A stretch of DNA of 64,000 nt from Phylloscopus collybita (Eukaryota > Chordata > Aves > Passeriformes > Phylloscopidae): contig JAJNNQ010000100.1 in assembly GCA_027886175.1 (NCBI GenBank), positions 3,325,501 through 3,389,500 on the forward strand, in the 5' to 3' direction. The number at the start of each line of letters is the position of its first letter. Position 1 is the stretch's first letter. The notes beneath the pieces are model-generated. The model was not told the DNA's origin, ran no database searches, and saw only the letters and a program-made list of their open reading frames with translations. The translations under genes were made by a program, and so were the position numbers. Positions 39,501 through 53,300 of the stretch are shown here, in pieces.

Positions 39501-42500
39501 AGAGGGGAGAGAGGCCTTTTTCTGTCAGTTCTATAGTGTGATAGGACGGAATAAAAGCCCTTTGGTGCTCATCTGTAAATCCCAAAAAAATGCTTTACAA
39601 AGGCAAACAAGTGCAACCACGAGTTCACAGCCAGAGCCCACAGGCTTGGGGAGGTTCAGGGACATGACCAAATCTCCAGGAAGGAGTCAGTGCTGGAGAG
39701 CAGAGGGGCTCACCAAACCCAGTGACCACAACCCAAGGAGCCGTGGAGCGACACATCCAAGTCCTTCAGAACAAATCAGCGTTGGAGAGCAGAGGGGCTC
39801 CCCCAAGCCTGCCCACCCCATCTTTCACCCCCATTTGCCCATCCCCACATGGAATAAACCACAAGAGGCTGAGAACTTCTCCCCTAAAGCCCAGTGTGGC
39901 CCCAGCCCTGGGACAGCACTGCCACGTCGTGCAGGGAGAGGTTTGTACTCACGTCGGCGTAAACGTTGGTGCCAAAGACGGGCGCCCAGTACGACGGCTC
40001 GTCCTTGCAGTGGGCTGGGCAATAAATCCTAGAAAACAATGCATGCAGATTAATTCTCCACAGCACTGCTGGGCAGGAAGGCGAGCTGCATTCCTGGGAG
40101 ATTTCAAGTGCCTGCATCTGGTCTGCAGGTGGCAACAGTGAATTTGATTATCCGCTCCCCTCAGATGACATTTGGTCGCTGCTGCAGAGGGATTTGGACC
40201 ACTAGAAGAGGAATTGGTCTCTTATGACCCTCTCAAGGGGGAGTAGCTGTATTTTTGCTCAGTTCTGGGCACCTAAATCTCTGCATGTGTTTGTGTCCCC
40301 CCTTGCCCTGTCACTTAATCCTGCACAGTTTCCAGAACAAACTTCTTCCACGTTTTAAGGTGGAAAGGAAAACCACACACAAAACCCAGGAAATGCAGAA
40401 GCAAAAAGACAAAGAGTGTGCAGTTGTGTGAGTGTCTTGGGACAGGATTGTGCAGCCTGGCTGAGACACTGCTTGAAGCCATTCAAAAACACAAACTGAA
40501 TTTTCTACAGTGATGCCAAGAGGAAACACATCATTCCCAACCCCCTCCTCCAGTTCAGCCAGCATGATCAGCTCTTCCCTCACCAGCCCTCAAACTCAGG
40601 GCCCTCAGCACCTCTGTTAAGCTGCCTCTCCCTTAGGACAGAGGGTTTAAACCAAACAGATTTGTGTTACCTTGGGCAGTGGCTCGCTGGCTTCTTGAAG
40701 TGGCACAGCTCAGCTACTGTGGTGTAACAATCCAGAGTCTGTGCTGCCAAGATCAATGTGGAAAGGCAAACCATTAGACCCAAAAGCTCAGGCTTGCTGC
40801 AGAAAACACAAGTCAGAGCCACAGAATGAATTTGGTGAGACCCTTGTCCAAGTGAGAGCACCAGGAGGAAAGCTGCTCCAGCAGCAGGATCCCAGGATCC
40901 CAGGGGCTGACCAGCTCTCCAGCAGGGATCCTACAACCACACGTGGCCTTAAAAAGGTCACAGCTTCCAAAAGAGACAAGCAGCTGCTCCACAACACGTG
41001 GGTTTGTTACAGCTCCAGATGTGGAGCCCAAATACCCTGACACCTACAGTTCTCCCTGCAAGGGGCTCAGGTGGATCTAATCAAAAGGATGATTCTGAGT
41101 TGGAGGAAGTTCTCAAAGATATTCAGAAAGTGTGCAGTATTTAAAAAGTAGAGCAGTGTTTATTTTTCTGCCCATTAAAAATGTGATGACTCGCTGTTAA
41201 AAATTAATTTCACATACGTTGTGTTTATCATTACATTACTGCACTAGGACACTAGGACATTAGTCTTTTTTTTTATTTTTTCAGTTTTTATAAGTGCTGA
41301 TTGAGGCTTTTAAAGATGGATGGTTCAGCTTCCATGCCTTTACTATCAGCAGCTGAAGTCTGGACCCCACCATGATCCATCAGCAGGGGATGCTGCCAGA
41401 ACTGGCTCATTATCACCTCTTTCTCCACCTTCCTCTCAGATGGTCCCAGGAAAATGAGGTGGGTGGTGCTGGAATTGCCCAAGGTGGGTGGACAGGCACT
41501 CTAAAAGGTTCTAGATCACCCCAGACCACCACTCCACGGGTTTGGTTGTGGCACAGAACCATTTGACACAACCAATGAAAACGAAAGAGAGCCCTGAAAG
41601 GAATGATGTTCTCAAGCACCCCAGAAAACTCCAGCAAGGACATTTCCTCCCCTCAGCTTTTAGAACTTACTTGTGACTTTGGAAACCATGAACGCATTTG
41701 AAGGTTTACTTTTCCTGTAAAACAAGAAAACAAAGACATGATTAGAAAACAACAACAAAAAAAAAAAAAAACAAAAAAAAAAACAACAACAACAACAACA
41801 ACAAAAAACACCAGAAAACCCCCCAAAAAACAACAACAAAAACAAACAAACCCCCCCCCCAAAAAAAAAAACCACAAAAAAACCCCACAAAACAAACAAA
41901 CAAACCAAAACCAAAAACAAAACAAAAAAAACCAACCCCACCAGCATTGAATTACTTAGATCACTGTGTCTGCATGAGAGCAACAAAGGTGACTGAGCAT
42001 CTGCTGGTCATTTAAAGCAAATACCAACAGTTTTGGGTGCTGGGCAGTACCTGAATGACTCCACACCGTTCCTGGTGGACTTCACAAAAGCAGGTGTCCT
42101 CCCTTTCCTCGTGATATCCACCAGCCCTCCCTTGTTGTCCAGGATTCCATAATGGATTGCAGCACGACAGATGCTGGAGGACTGACAGGAGAGAAACAAG
42201 CGGGGTGTGAGATGCATCAGATGAATCTCTGCCCCACTGCTACGTGAAAAAACGGAGAAGGAACGAAACCACCACCAAAGCACCAAGTGGAAAACAAGCT
42301 GAGCACACTCCTTTGGAATCTGGTTGTTAAATCTTCCTCTCCCAACACGGCCTGATCCTTTTATTGCTATTATTTTAAGCACTGCCCGGTTGAATGGCAA
42401 GTTGTTTTTTTTTTTTTTTTTTTTAAATAACAAAACCATACATTTAAATACAACTTAGAGGAAAAGCAGCGTTGGAAGTGAGCAACCAGTCTGAAATATT

Positions 42501-44293
42501 TCCAGTTCTCGACAAAATATTCAAACCCAAAATATTTCTGCTGACGCCACTTGGAGGGGTTGGGTGTCTGCAATCACAGAATTTGCAGGGCAGAGACACA
42601 TCAGGGGTGATGCAGTCACACACCAACAGCTGGAATAGGGAAAAAACCACCCTGACTTTACCCAAAAAAACCCTTTAATCTCCCAACTTCCTTCACCCCA
42701 AAAGCAGTTTTGATGGGAAAAATGGTGCTGTGTCTTATTTATAAATTATCTTGCTAATTTAAGGTCAAGCAGATCAGCCCCAAAACATTGTTTAGCTACA
42801 AAATTTAACAGTGTTTTTTTATATAAAGTTTCTGTTCAGAGTACAGCTGCCCACATGAACAAAGAGATCTTTGTAGGAGCTGCCCATTGATCCTCATCCC
42901 TCCCTTTCCATGGGTGTCCACATTAAGGACAATTCCTGACAAAATCACGTCTGGAACCACTTTGCCTTCCAAGGAGCCTGTCCCTTTTTTTTCCCCCAAC
43001 ACCAAGATGAGGAAAATATAGATAATCTTTCTTAGCACCACTTTACAGCACTGCAAGCAGAGAACACCAAAAGCCAAATTACACCAGCATGGCTGGCATT
43101 TCCCCTTTCTGCCATTTACCACTGACTCCCACAAATTGCATCCAGCAGCTATTAAAAGGTACTTACACTTTCATAATAAAATGTTCCAAAGATCTTTCCC
43201 TTACTGTACAAGCAGCCAGCTGGGCACAAATACCTAGGGAAGATATATATCTTTGAGGGCGGCGAAAAAAACAATTCAAGAAAAACAGACTTTGACTCCA
43301 TTTCGTTTAATAGTCATTCCATTCATTTCACGTAGCTCTCCTTGTTTTAAAAACAGGATTGCAAAATAGCTACTTTTTTAAAACAGTCGCTCCACCCTCC
43401 TGAAGAGCCTGACCAATATTTAGGTTCTGTGGATTTGGTTTTTCTCCAAGTGATAAACTGTCCTGTTCTCTGCAGAAGCCTTAACCAGAAGTTCTGGACT
43501 GGCTGGGAGGGGACAAGCCATGAATTATTGGTCTGGCTTGGATGGCAGTGGAATGCACGAAAAAAGGCTCAAAAATGACTCTGCCTAAATTCATTAAATT
43601 ATTTTTGGATACCTGAAACTGTGGGTCATCATGGCTGAATGAAACCAACCAAATCACCTTACTGCCAGGCTTGGCTTGAAAGCTTGAATTTAATTAATTC
43701 CCTTCATATTTAAGAGAAATAGGGGATTTTTTTTGTTGGGTTTCGGGGGTTTTCCTAAAGAGATCTACCTAGAGAGTCACAAAAAAACCTGTAGTGCAAC
43801 CTATCCTATGTTTGCAAGAACTGAGTAATATTTAGTAATAAAATGTAAATATTTATTAAAAATATTTAGCAATAAAAAGCAGATATTTATTTATTTTTTT
43901 CCTTCATCACTCCAAGAAATGTCAACAAAACTCCACCTGTTGCTTGGCTAGCTGAAGGCTTGAATTAAGAGAAATAGGGGATTTTTTTGTTGGATTTTGG
44001 GGGTTTTCCTAAAGAGATCTACCTAGAGAGTCACAAAAAAACCTGTAGTGCAACCTATCCTATGTTTGCAAGAACTGAGTGATATTTAGTAATAAAATGT
44101 AAATATTTCTTAAATATTTATTTAAAATATTTAGCAATAAAAAGCAAATATTTATTTACTTTTTTTCCCCTCATCACTCCAAGAAGTATCAACAAAACTC
44201 TACCTGTTGCACGTTGAGCCTCTGCACTTGTCTCTCATCTTGGTTTCACAGGTAATGACTTGTGCTGGGGAGAAAAAAAGAAAATCCAATAAA

Positions 44294-44328
<35 letters not shown>

Positions 44329-47300
44329 AAGGAAATTGCTCAGCCTGCTCCTGAGCTACAGAAATGAGCAACCTCCACACATCTTTCCTGGAGGTCTTTG
44401 GTGCAGCAAGATAAAATCTGATTTTACCCAGCCTGGAGCTGTTGGTGCCTCTTTAGCCCTTCACCTGAGACAGGTGTCTTTGGGATATTAGCAAGGCTGA
44501 CAGCTGAAGGCTTTGATTTACAGCCCCAGGTCTTCAGTCAGAGCTCTCATTCTCCTTTTAATTACAGACTCTCCAGATGCTGGCAGATAAACTTGAAAAG
44601 CACCCCCTGGCTTGCCCCACCTTGTTTTCTCAATCAGTGTCTTTTAATTAACAGCGGTTGGAAAACAGCTCAGGAAGTACCAGCAGCTCCACAAATGACT
44701 TCAGGAATATTCCCAAGCAAGAAATAAAGAGGAAACAAGCTATAAGCCCCAGAAAAGTTGTGAAGAAGGGTAAATGCTGCGTATAGAGTTCTTTAAAGGA
44801 GAAATAAACCCAACATTTCCTAAATTTATTGCTGATCGAGGGGACTTTTGGTACATTAGTATTTTATTGAGATGAGGGCATGGACTGCTGGAGTCAGTCA
44901 GAGGATGTCACAGAGATGCTCTGAGAGCTGGAGCCCCTCTGCTCTGGAGCCAGGCTGGGAGAGCTGGGGGTGCTCACCTGGAGAGGAGAAGCTCCAGGGA
45001 GAGCTCAGAGCCCCTTCCAGGGTCTAAAGGGGCTCCAGGAGAGCTGGAGAGGGACTGGGGATGAGGGATGGAGGGACAGGACACAGGGAATGGCTCCCAC
45101 TGCCAGAGGACAGGGATGGATGGGATATTGGAAAGGAACTGTTCCCTGTGAGGGTGCTGAGGCCCTGGCACAGGGTGCCCAGAGCAGCTGTGGCTGCTCC
45201 TGGATCCCTGGCAGTGCCCAAGGCCAGGCTGGACAGGGTTTGGAGCAGCCTGGGACAGTGGAAGGTGTCCCTGCCCATGGCAGGGGTGGCCCTGGATGGA
45301 CTCTAATATCCCTTCCAAACCAAACCATTCTAGGATTCTATGAAACGACTGAAACAAACAGGTAACTTCTGCAGATCGATCTGCAGAGGGTACACGTTGT
45401 TTCTGAGAGCTTTGCTCACCACTTCTAGCAGCTTTCTGCACAATGAGCAGGGAATCTGCACACAGATCACCTCTTCCTCCACTCAAACATCCTCCCAGCC
45501 TCTTTATCCCTGAGCCTCCTCGCCTCACTTTCCACACCTTTTCCCTTTTCCCAGAGGGGTTTCGAAGCTCACAGGAACAGAAAAACAGGAAGGCTGTGTC
45601 TTACTCATGTAGGACTCTGGGGTGATTTTCTTGGCCTTGGTGGTTTTGCTGGGTTTGTTTTCTGGCAGGTGGAACTGCACCGGCTTCTGCTCGGCCACCT
45701 GCGGGATCTCCACCTCGTTGGTCTCATCTGCCTCAGCAGTGATGGGATCCTGGTAACGGTGATCTGGGCAGAAAAGGGGATTCAAAACAGTGACTCAGAC
45801 TGGTGGGCAGGTCAGACAGGTTCGTGTTCTGTGGGGATGATTTAGCTGGACAAGGATCTGCTTTTAAAACGGCCGGGAGATCAAAAATACCCATTGGACG
45901 CAGCACAGGGCTACTGCCAGGACACTCCTCTCCTGCTCCTCTGCACTTTATCTCAACTTTATCTCAACTAAATGCAGCATTTACAGCATCTCACCAAAAA
46001 GATTTGAAGGGATCCCCACTAATGAGTGTGATTTTCCTTCCCCTGTCTCCCACTGAGCTCTTCCCTCTGGAGGAAAACACAAAATTGCTGAAGGGCTCAT
46101 ATTCCATCGGGGCATCCCCTTCCTTCTTCCCTGCTGCACCCTGGGGTCCTCCTTCAAACCCCACAAGATAAAAAATGAGAAAGGCACGGTGGGAGCAAAA
46201 CAAGCCCCTGTTTTGGGCAAGTCTCTAGGGAATCTCCCTGTTTTCAAACAGTTCTCTGGGAAGCAAAACACTTGGGAGGACAGGAATGACCCCAGGAGAT
46301 CCTGGATGCTGGGGGTAGCATTGCTGCACCCTAAAAATATGTTTTACTCTATTGACCTCCTTTCCAAAAATACTGCACTGGTCAGGAAAAAACCCCTCAG
46401 GATCCCCCTCCTCTCCTCCAAGGGACACAATTTGCTACCTTCATTTTGCATCCCTGAAAACCAAGGTGGGGAGGGAGGCAGAGGCTCCACCCGTGGCCCC
46501 CGAAGGAGCAGGGCAGGCAGCCAAGCCCTACCCACCCACGATGCCTCTGCTGAGCCCTGGAGGGAGAACATTCCCTTCCCCAACAAACCCCTCCGGGATG
46601 GGACCGCTCCTGGAAAGGAGAAGCTCCAGGGAGAGCTCAGAGCCCCTTCCAGGGCCTGAAGGGGCTCCAGGAGAGCTGGAGAGGGACTGGGGACAAGGGA
46701 CAGGACACAGGGAATGGCTCCCACTGCCAGAGGGCAGGGCTGGATGGGATATTGGGAAGGAATTTATCGCTGTGGGGGACGCACAGGATCGAGGCAGGGA
46801 GTGCATCAATGAGGCTGTGTGGAGCTCTTGCAAGCAAGAGACCCCTCCTTTATTTTCCTGACTCTTTTTGTACATTTACAGATGTGCCCACCCCAGAGGT
46901 GGGACCCTTGGGAACCACTGGTCATTTTCCAGAGACTATCACTGAAGCCCCTCCTCTGAGAACAGATGTGGGAGCTTCGGTAGTTTACAGAACATGACTT
47001 TGTGCTTCAAGACTGTGCCTGGGAATAGAATTCCCAAAACCAAAACATGCAGGCACGAGCATAGCAACAGGAATTGTTCCCTGTGCGCGCCTGCCAGCGC
47101 TCAAAACCCCCTGCAGCTCCCGTGCCAAACCCATGGAAGCTCAGAGCTGCTTCTCCCCATCCAAGCTCTCTGTTTCCACCAGGAAAAACAGGGCTGAATC
47201 CCAGTTCCAGGTTTCCCAGCAGCTCAGGGATCCTTGCTTTCCAGCGGCTGACCATTCCCCACGTGTCCCGACCTCGGAATATCGAGGGTGGCTAATCAAA

Positions 47301-50300
47301 AGGGGCGTGAAGCTGCGGCTGGTTCTGATTGGAATGTTCCTCCCACAGAGTTTGCTCCAGCCCAGAGATGCCCAGGCCCCCCAGCAGTACCTTTGTAGCA
47401 GAGGTTGTTCTGGCAGCTCCCCCCGTAGCTCGGCGGGCACTCGGAGCAAGGACGGCCGGTCTTGTACGGAGCTTCCCCGATCCAGTTGCCCCTGGGAGCA
47501 CAGGGGAGATGAGCACCCATCAGACAACCCAAACACCCTTCCAAAAGCCTCTGAGACACAGACTTTAAAGAATATAGGATTTCAGGGAAATTAAGATTTT
47601 AGTTAGAAATAAGCCTTATGGTTGTTGAAGTGAATTAAAAGCTTTGTAGTTAGCCAAGGAAGACTGGGCTTGAGTTAACTTTTTCCAAATTGCTTGTCAA
47701 CTTTATGTTTGCTTAGCTGTGCTTGCAACAATAAATAGGGAACCTGATAAATAGGTTTAGGGACACAGGACAATTGCAGAGACTCCCAATACTGAAACTT
47801 ATTGAAAGTCACTGTACCTAAGGAAATGGGAGTCCTACCAAGGCTCATTTGTCACAATTTGCATTGAAAAGGTAGAAAGTTCAGGGCGATGAAGAGTCAT
47901 TTTACTTCCTCATTTTAAACCCACTCCTCTTAAATGAGACCACCGACCCATTTCAAAGGACAAACTATGCATGCTTAATTGCTTTTTTGCTAATTACCAT
48001 ACGAAGCGGGGAACGGGATGTACCAAGGTTATGAATATGCATTTGTATTTTGGATATTCAACAGTTTTGTAAATAAAATGGCTTTGTGATTTTCCGTAAG
48101 GTGCAGTGTGCTTTCGGGGAGCTATCCCACACGCTGCCCAGAGCTGCAATAAACACACACTTTCTAACTGCAAACTGTTAGAGAGTTTTTTGTCCATCTC
48201 AGTTGGATGTCGGTATTAGGTGGATATTCATATTTTTAATAAATCACCTCCAAAACCAGAAACATCACCCTGGCCTAGAGCAACTGCATGAGGACTGAAC
48301 AACCAGCCTTGTAGGAAGGATGTTCCTCCTCGTTCCATCTCTAAAGTGACATTTTTTTTAGGGGTTTACTTAAATGGTGTGCCATGTCGCTTTTGTACTA
48401 CATTCCAAATATAAACACCAGGATCTTACGTAAACAGAAGTAAATCAATGGATTACTGCATTTTGCTGTAGAAACTCCCCAGAAACAACAGCCCATTTTG
48501 GCATTCTGTCCTGCAAGTTTTAGGGGATGAGGAGGTTGAAGGAGCCGGAGTTAAGCTGTGGCTATAAACTCCTGGGTTATGCTCTTTCAGCTGTCTCCAC
48601 CTATAAGGCTACATGAGGACAATGTGCAGCGATGCCAGAGAGAAAAGATTAAGCAGAAACTGCAGAAACAGAGCACTTTTCCATCCAGCAGCTCTGAATG
48701 GATGACGTGCAAACCGCCCAGCCTGCTGTGGGGGCTCTGTGGGAGATGCTGTTGTCCCTCAGGAGGGGCAGGTTGTTAAACCCCACCAAACCATGAGCAA
48801 AACGTGCTCCTCTGACATGGGCAGAGGGGCTTACAGAGCCCCCCCAGAGAGCTCTGCCTGGGACATGACAGCTGCAGCCCCACACTCCTTTTTCCTTTGC
48901 ATTATCCTTCACTACAATCCCCTGAAGTCAGATGCTCCCCAAGCCACTCCGTTTGCACGGAGCGACTTCCCTATTCCGTTCTGTTTTGAAGTTTTAAATT
49001 GCCAAGGGCCTGGAGTGGGAATGTTTCTCCTATTACCCATTAAACCAGAAAATATTAACTGCCATTGCCAGGTAGTAAACTTCTCCTGGATGTAGTAGGC
49101 AAGAAATATGATTTTCATTTTGAAATTTAATCAAGCCGCCGAGCTAGTGAGACCTTGACTGCTGCAGTTATTTCATGGTTTTTTTGGCATTGACCACCAC
49201 CCCATCCCTTCCCACCCTCTGACAGCAGAGAGCAAGCCTTGCTCTGCAGCACACGCCAGCTCCATCCTGGCCATCTCCTGCTCCTCCTTTCCCTTCCCGT
49301 GGCAGGAACATCAAAGCTCCAGCCTGGCCCCAGCCTCTCATTCAGTTTTCCAGGCAGCGCTCAGTAGTTTTGAACCAGCCCTGCGCTGCTGTCTAAAGTA
49401 AAAATTTAAAGCCACAACCACCAGTCTAGACTGCCTGAAATCTCTTCCTCAGAGCCTGAGCTAGTGAAGCAAGCTGCCAGTTTCAGGAGAGCTGGCGAGG
49501 GCCCAGCTGCTCTGCCTTACTTGGGGGAGTAGTTGCAGACCAGGTAGACGGCGTTCTCCCAGATCTCTCCCCACACATTCATCTGCTTGCAGACATTCAC
49601 AGCACAGCCAATCCTGTTGGTCGTGGCCCAGACTATCTGTAAGGCAGATGCAGTTATTGAAAATGGGCAAATTACCCCAGTCTAGAAAAGGGGAGAACGT
49701 GAGTACAGACCCCTTGGAGTCCCTTACCTGGGTGTAGTGCGTGCACATGGCACCTGTACACCTGTCTGGGCACCAGGGGTTGCACTCGTGAGGGTATGGG
49801 AATGTGTAATCCTTCACTTCATCATACCAGGACTGCACGTGGAATGCTGGGGATCGATACCTGAGGGGGGGAAAAGGCAGCTGGAATCAGGATGTTCTGG
49901 TAGAACTTTCGAATTTAAAAAAAAAAAAAAAAATTAAATGTTAAAAATGAAGGGTTAGATGGGATATTGGGGAGGAATTGTTCCCTGTGAGGGTGGGCAG
50001 GCCATGGCACAGGATGCCCAGAGAAGCTGTGGCTGTCCCTGGATCTCTGGAAGTGTCCAAGGGCAGGCTGGAAATGGCTTGGAGCAGCCTGGGACAGAGG
50101 AAGGTGTCCCTGCCCATGGCAGGGTAGTTGGAACTGGAAGATCTTTGAGGTCCCTTCCAACCCAAACTGTTGTGTGTTTCTATGATTTCTTTTTCCCTCA
50201 GATTCACAGCCTGACCTGACTCTCTATGATTTATAGGTTTGACATGATCCTCAAGTGCTGCTGACCTGAAATGCCCTCTCACTTTTCCACTCAACTACAA

Positions 50301-53300
50301 AATAACTCCTCGTTTGGCTGAAGGTGGTGTTTTGAAAGTAAACAGAAGTTGGGCTTTGCCAAACATCTTAAACCAAAAGCCATCACGTACCTATTTTACC
50401 ATGGGGCAATTTGCTCCATCTGGAAGTTAACTCACAGCCAATACTTTGAGACCTCTGAAATGGAGTGGGCTTTTCCTCACTCACATCCCACCAGGAGCTG
50501 GTGTGGAGTAGTTGGTGCTCTGCACTCCTATCCTGCCTCTTTTTGGCAGCAATTTTCCCCTGCACCGAGCCCCCCAGTACCCTGTGTGCAAACTCTGCCT
50601 CAGATACCACGGTCTGAGGCAGTGCTGATGCTGTTTGTGCTGTTTGGGGAGCAAAGATGGTGCCAAAAGTACCTGTAGAAACTCACACAGGTTTTACACG
50701 CTGCGTACACAGTGAGCAAACAGAGTGATCTGCGAGCTCTCCCAACCCCACTGCTTTTTGATTGCTTTCAACAGCTCGCAGGGAGCAAGCTGCCAGCAAC
50801 CCAAATGATATCATTACCAACTGGAGCTTATCCTCTCAGCCAACTTTTCATTAAAAATCGTTCGTTAGAGGCATTTTAAAAAACATCCACCTCATGATGT
50901 CACGAAGCGAATACTTTCCGAATCCCGTTTTAACGGGAGAGGAAATGGAGGCAATCAAGTCATGGCCCGTTCCTGAAAGAGCTGAGATAAATCTGATTTT
51001 TCTTTCCTCCCAGGGACCGCAAAGGCAGCGAGATTGGATCTTCCTCCATCAGGAGCCCATGGCCATCCTGAGCACTTGCAGGACAGCCAAGAACAGCACG
51101 ATCTTTTGACTTTGTTTCCAATGAATTAACCACTCTACTCTCCAAACGTTAAAATGGGCCCAGTTCTTACACCAGGCTAATTTCACACTGGCGAATTTTG
51201 CTTGCTTGCCACCAAGTTCTACCTGATTTACAGCAAAGATAACTGGACTTCCACCCAGGGAATGGGGGGAAAATGCTCAGGGCTCCTGAGGAAATACAAA
51301 ATGTTTGCTGTGCAAAGCAGGTTTAACCTATAACAAGCTTAAAAACAGGGGCTTAACAATAGACAAATTTCACATTGAGATGGAGAGGAAAATCCCTTTG
51401 GATGCCTTCATGTCAGCTTTCCTAACTGGGTTAATAACTCTCGTTTAGCAACTTGTCCCAGGAAAAAAAAAAAAAAACCCTGCAAAGTGTTTTCAGTAAA
51501 GAAAAATCAGGAGCCAGAAAAATATTTATAGGAAACACAGCAAAAGATAATTAAACTCTGAACTGAATCCAGACACAAATTCTGAGCTGAATGCAGACAT
51601 TGCTCCTGAGAAACTTCAGCCTTCAGCTGCATGATGCCAGAACCCCTCCTGAAACAGCAGATTTAGGAGCAAGGGTTCAGACTTCTGTACCTGTTCTCCT
51701 CAAGGAGAAGGAGTGACTTTGAGTGTGTTGCAGAGGTGCTACACCGAGATCCAGATGGATGGAGGAGCCCAAAGCAGTGCTGGTTTCCTGGGAAGTCTCA
51801 GTGGAAGGCGGCTGCAGGTGTTACCACCATAACCACCCCACTGAAGCCACCACAATTACCGACCCCCAGCTCTTCTCCCATCTCCACAGTGCCCTACCAA
51901 GCATCAGAGCAAATCTTTCCAGCTGTCTCTGCAGGAGGGCCCATGAAGCACCCTTTGCAATGACCCCGTAGCACCCCAAGCCTTACCTGCCCCAGTGAAC
52001 TGCCAGGTTCTGCCCAATTGACCTGATGAGGTCACTGGGGCCGTGGTCCCAGATGCACTGCTGAGCCCAAGCGTGTGCTGACCGTTCCAGCTCCTCATCC
52101 CAGGTCTTCAGCGTGTGGGGAGAGAAAGGAGCAGGTCAGTTTTTCACCTCAAACTCGCTAGGTCAAGAGATCAAACCAACAGCAGGTAGTGGAGAAAGAT
52201 TAGGGTACAGATCACCACCCCATGTCTGGCCTGTCCTGGTGAAGCCACCACATTTCTGTGCTAAAGTCACATTTCTCAGCATGTTCCCCTGCCAGGAAAG
52301 TCCAGGGCACTAAAAAAGGGTCTATGATTTTCCCCAGATGATGCCACGCTGCTTCACTCAGGTCATCAGAAAACACACAAACCCACGTGGGAAGACCTCA
52401 AAAACACATCCAGACCATCCACCCTAAACCACAAGGTATTCTTGGCAGTTGTTTTTTCTAATATATTTTTAAAAAATTAAAAATTAAAATTCGAGGTTAG
52501 AGATCCCATCGTCTCCAAGATGACACGTATTTCTGAGTCCTGCAAGAGTTCTGACCTAGTGCTTTGTGTGCTTCTCAGTGCTTTTTGATGTACTTCAGCA
52601 TGATTTGTCACCCATTGTCCTTTCTGTTGGGGTATCTCCAGGTTTTCCCACCAAGGGGAACTCCAGCAGTGGAGAGCAGTTGGAGTGGAGAGCTCCACTA
52701 CCTCCACCACCACACAGCTGGAGATCTTTGACCCAGCCTCTCAATCAAGGAGTGTGGCCCTGAGTCTCCCAGCCTCAGATCCCCTTCTCCTTCCAGAATA
52801 AATGAGAGTCCACCAGTGGGTCCAGTCAAATACATCAGAGGTGGCAAAGTCCCAGGGTTTTTAAGCTTTTTCCACTCTCACTGAAGCAGGCATCACGTTA
52901 GAAGTGACAAATCCCATTTCTGTTCCCACTGAGGGCAGGATGCTGGGGTGAGATCACTCCTCATCGAATATCACACAGTCGTGAGCCAAAGGAGAGCTCC
53001 AACATGACACAAAGGCAAACAGGAAAGCAGCTCTGCTGGCTCTGCTGCCCAGGAGAGTATTTGTTCTAAAGGCCAGACTTGCTGGGCCCAGCAGCCAGTG
53101 CCCTGAATTCATTGTGTAATTACTGACAGCTGCTCTATTCAGAGCAGCCCTTGGAGGATAATTCGTTGGGATTAAAACATTACCGCACATTCCTGCAAAT
53201 AAAACCCCCAAAGAGAAGAGAGGTCTTGCAATATGCATCCAGCCCATCCACGTGCCAGCACGAGACTGTCCTCTTTGGACATTTACCATCACAACCAGCT

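Larger units (their letters stand above)
35714..39952 (-). other. CRISPLD2 intron 13
   Basis: 4.2 kb. Contains CR1 fragments at 35965-36200 and 37870-38014, a CArG-box cluster (36861-36973), a long antisense open frame with an acceptor-like start (37170-37458), a CATC repeat (37622-37648) and a 25-bp motif repeated near 39688 and 39777. Confidence 0.6.
44265..45604 (-). other. CRISPLD2 intron 7
   Basis: 1.3 kb with a nearly complete CR1 3' end (44912-45341) and a T28 run (44297-44324; A on the transcribed strand) just upstream of the exon 8 acceptor tract. Confidence 0.6.

Noticed and set aside
44970..46861. Several long open frames on both strands between 45 and 47 kb
   Set aside because: They lie in CR1 fragments and are translations of retroposon 3' ends, which have no coding function there.
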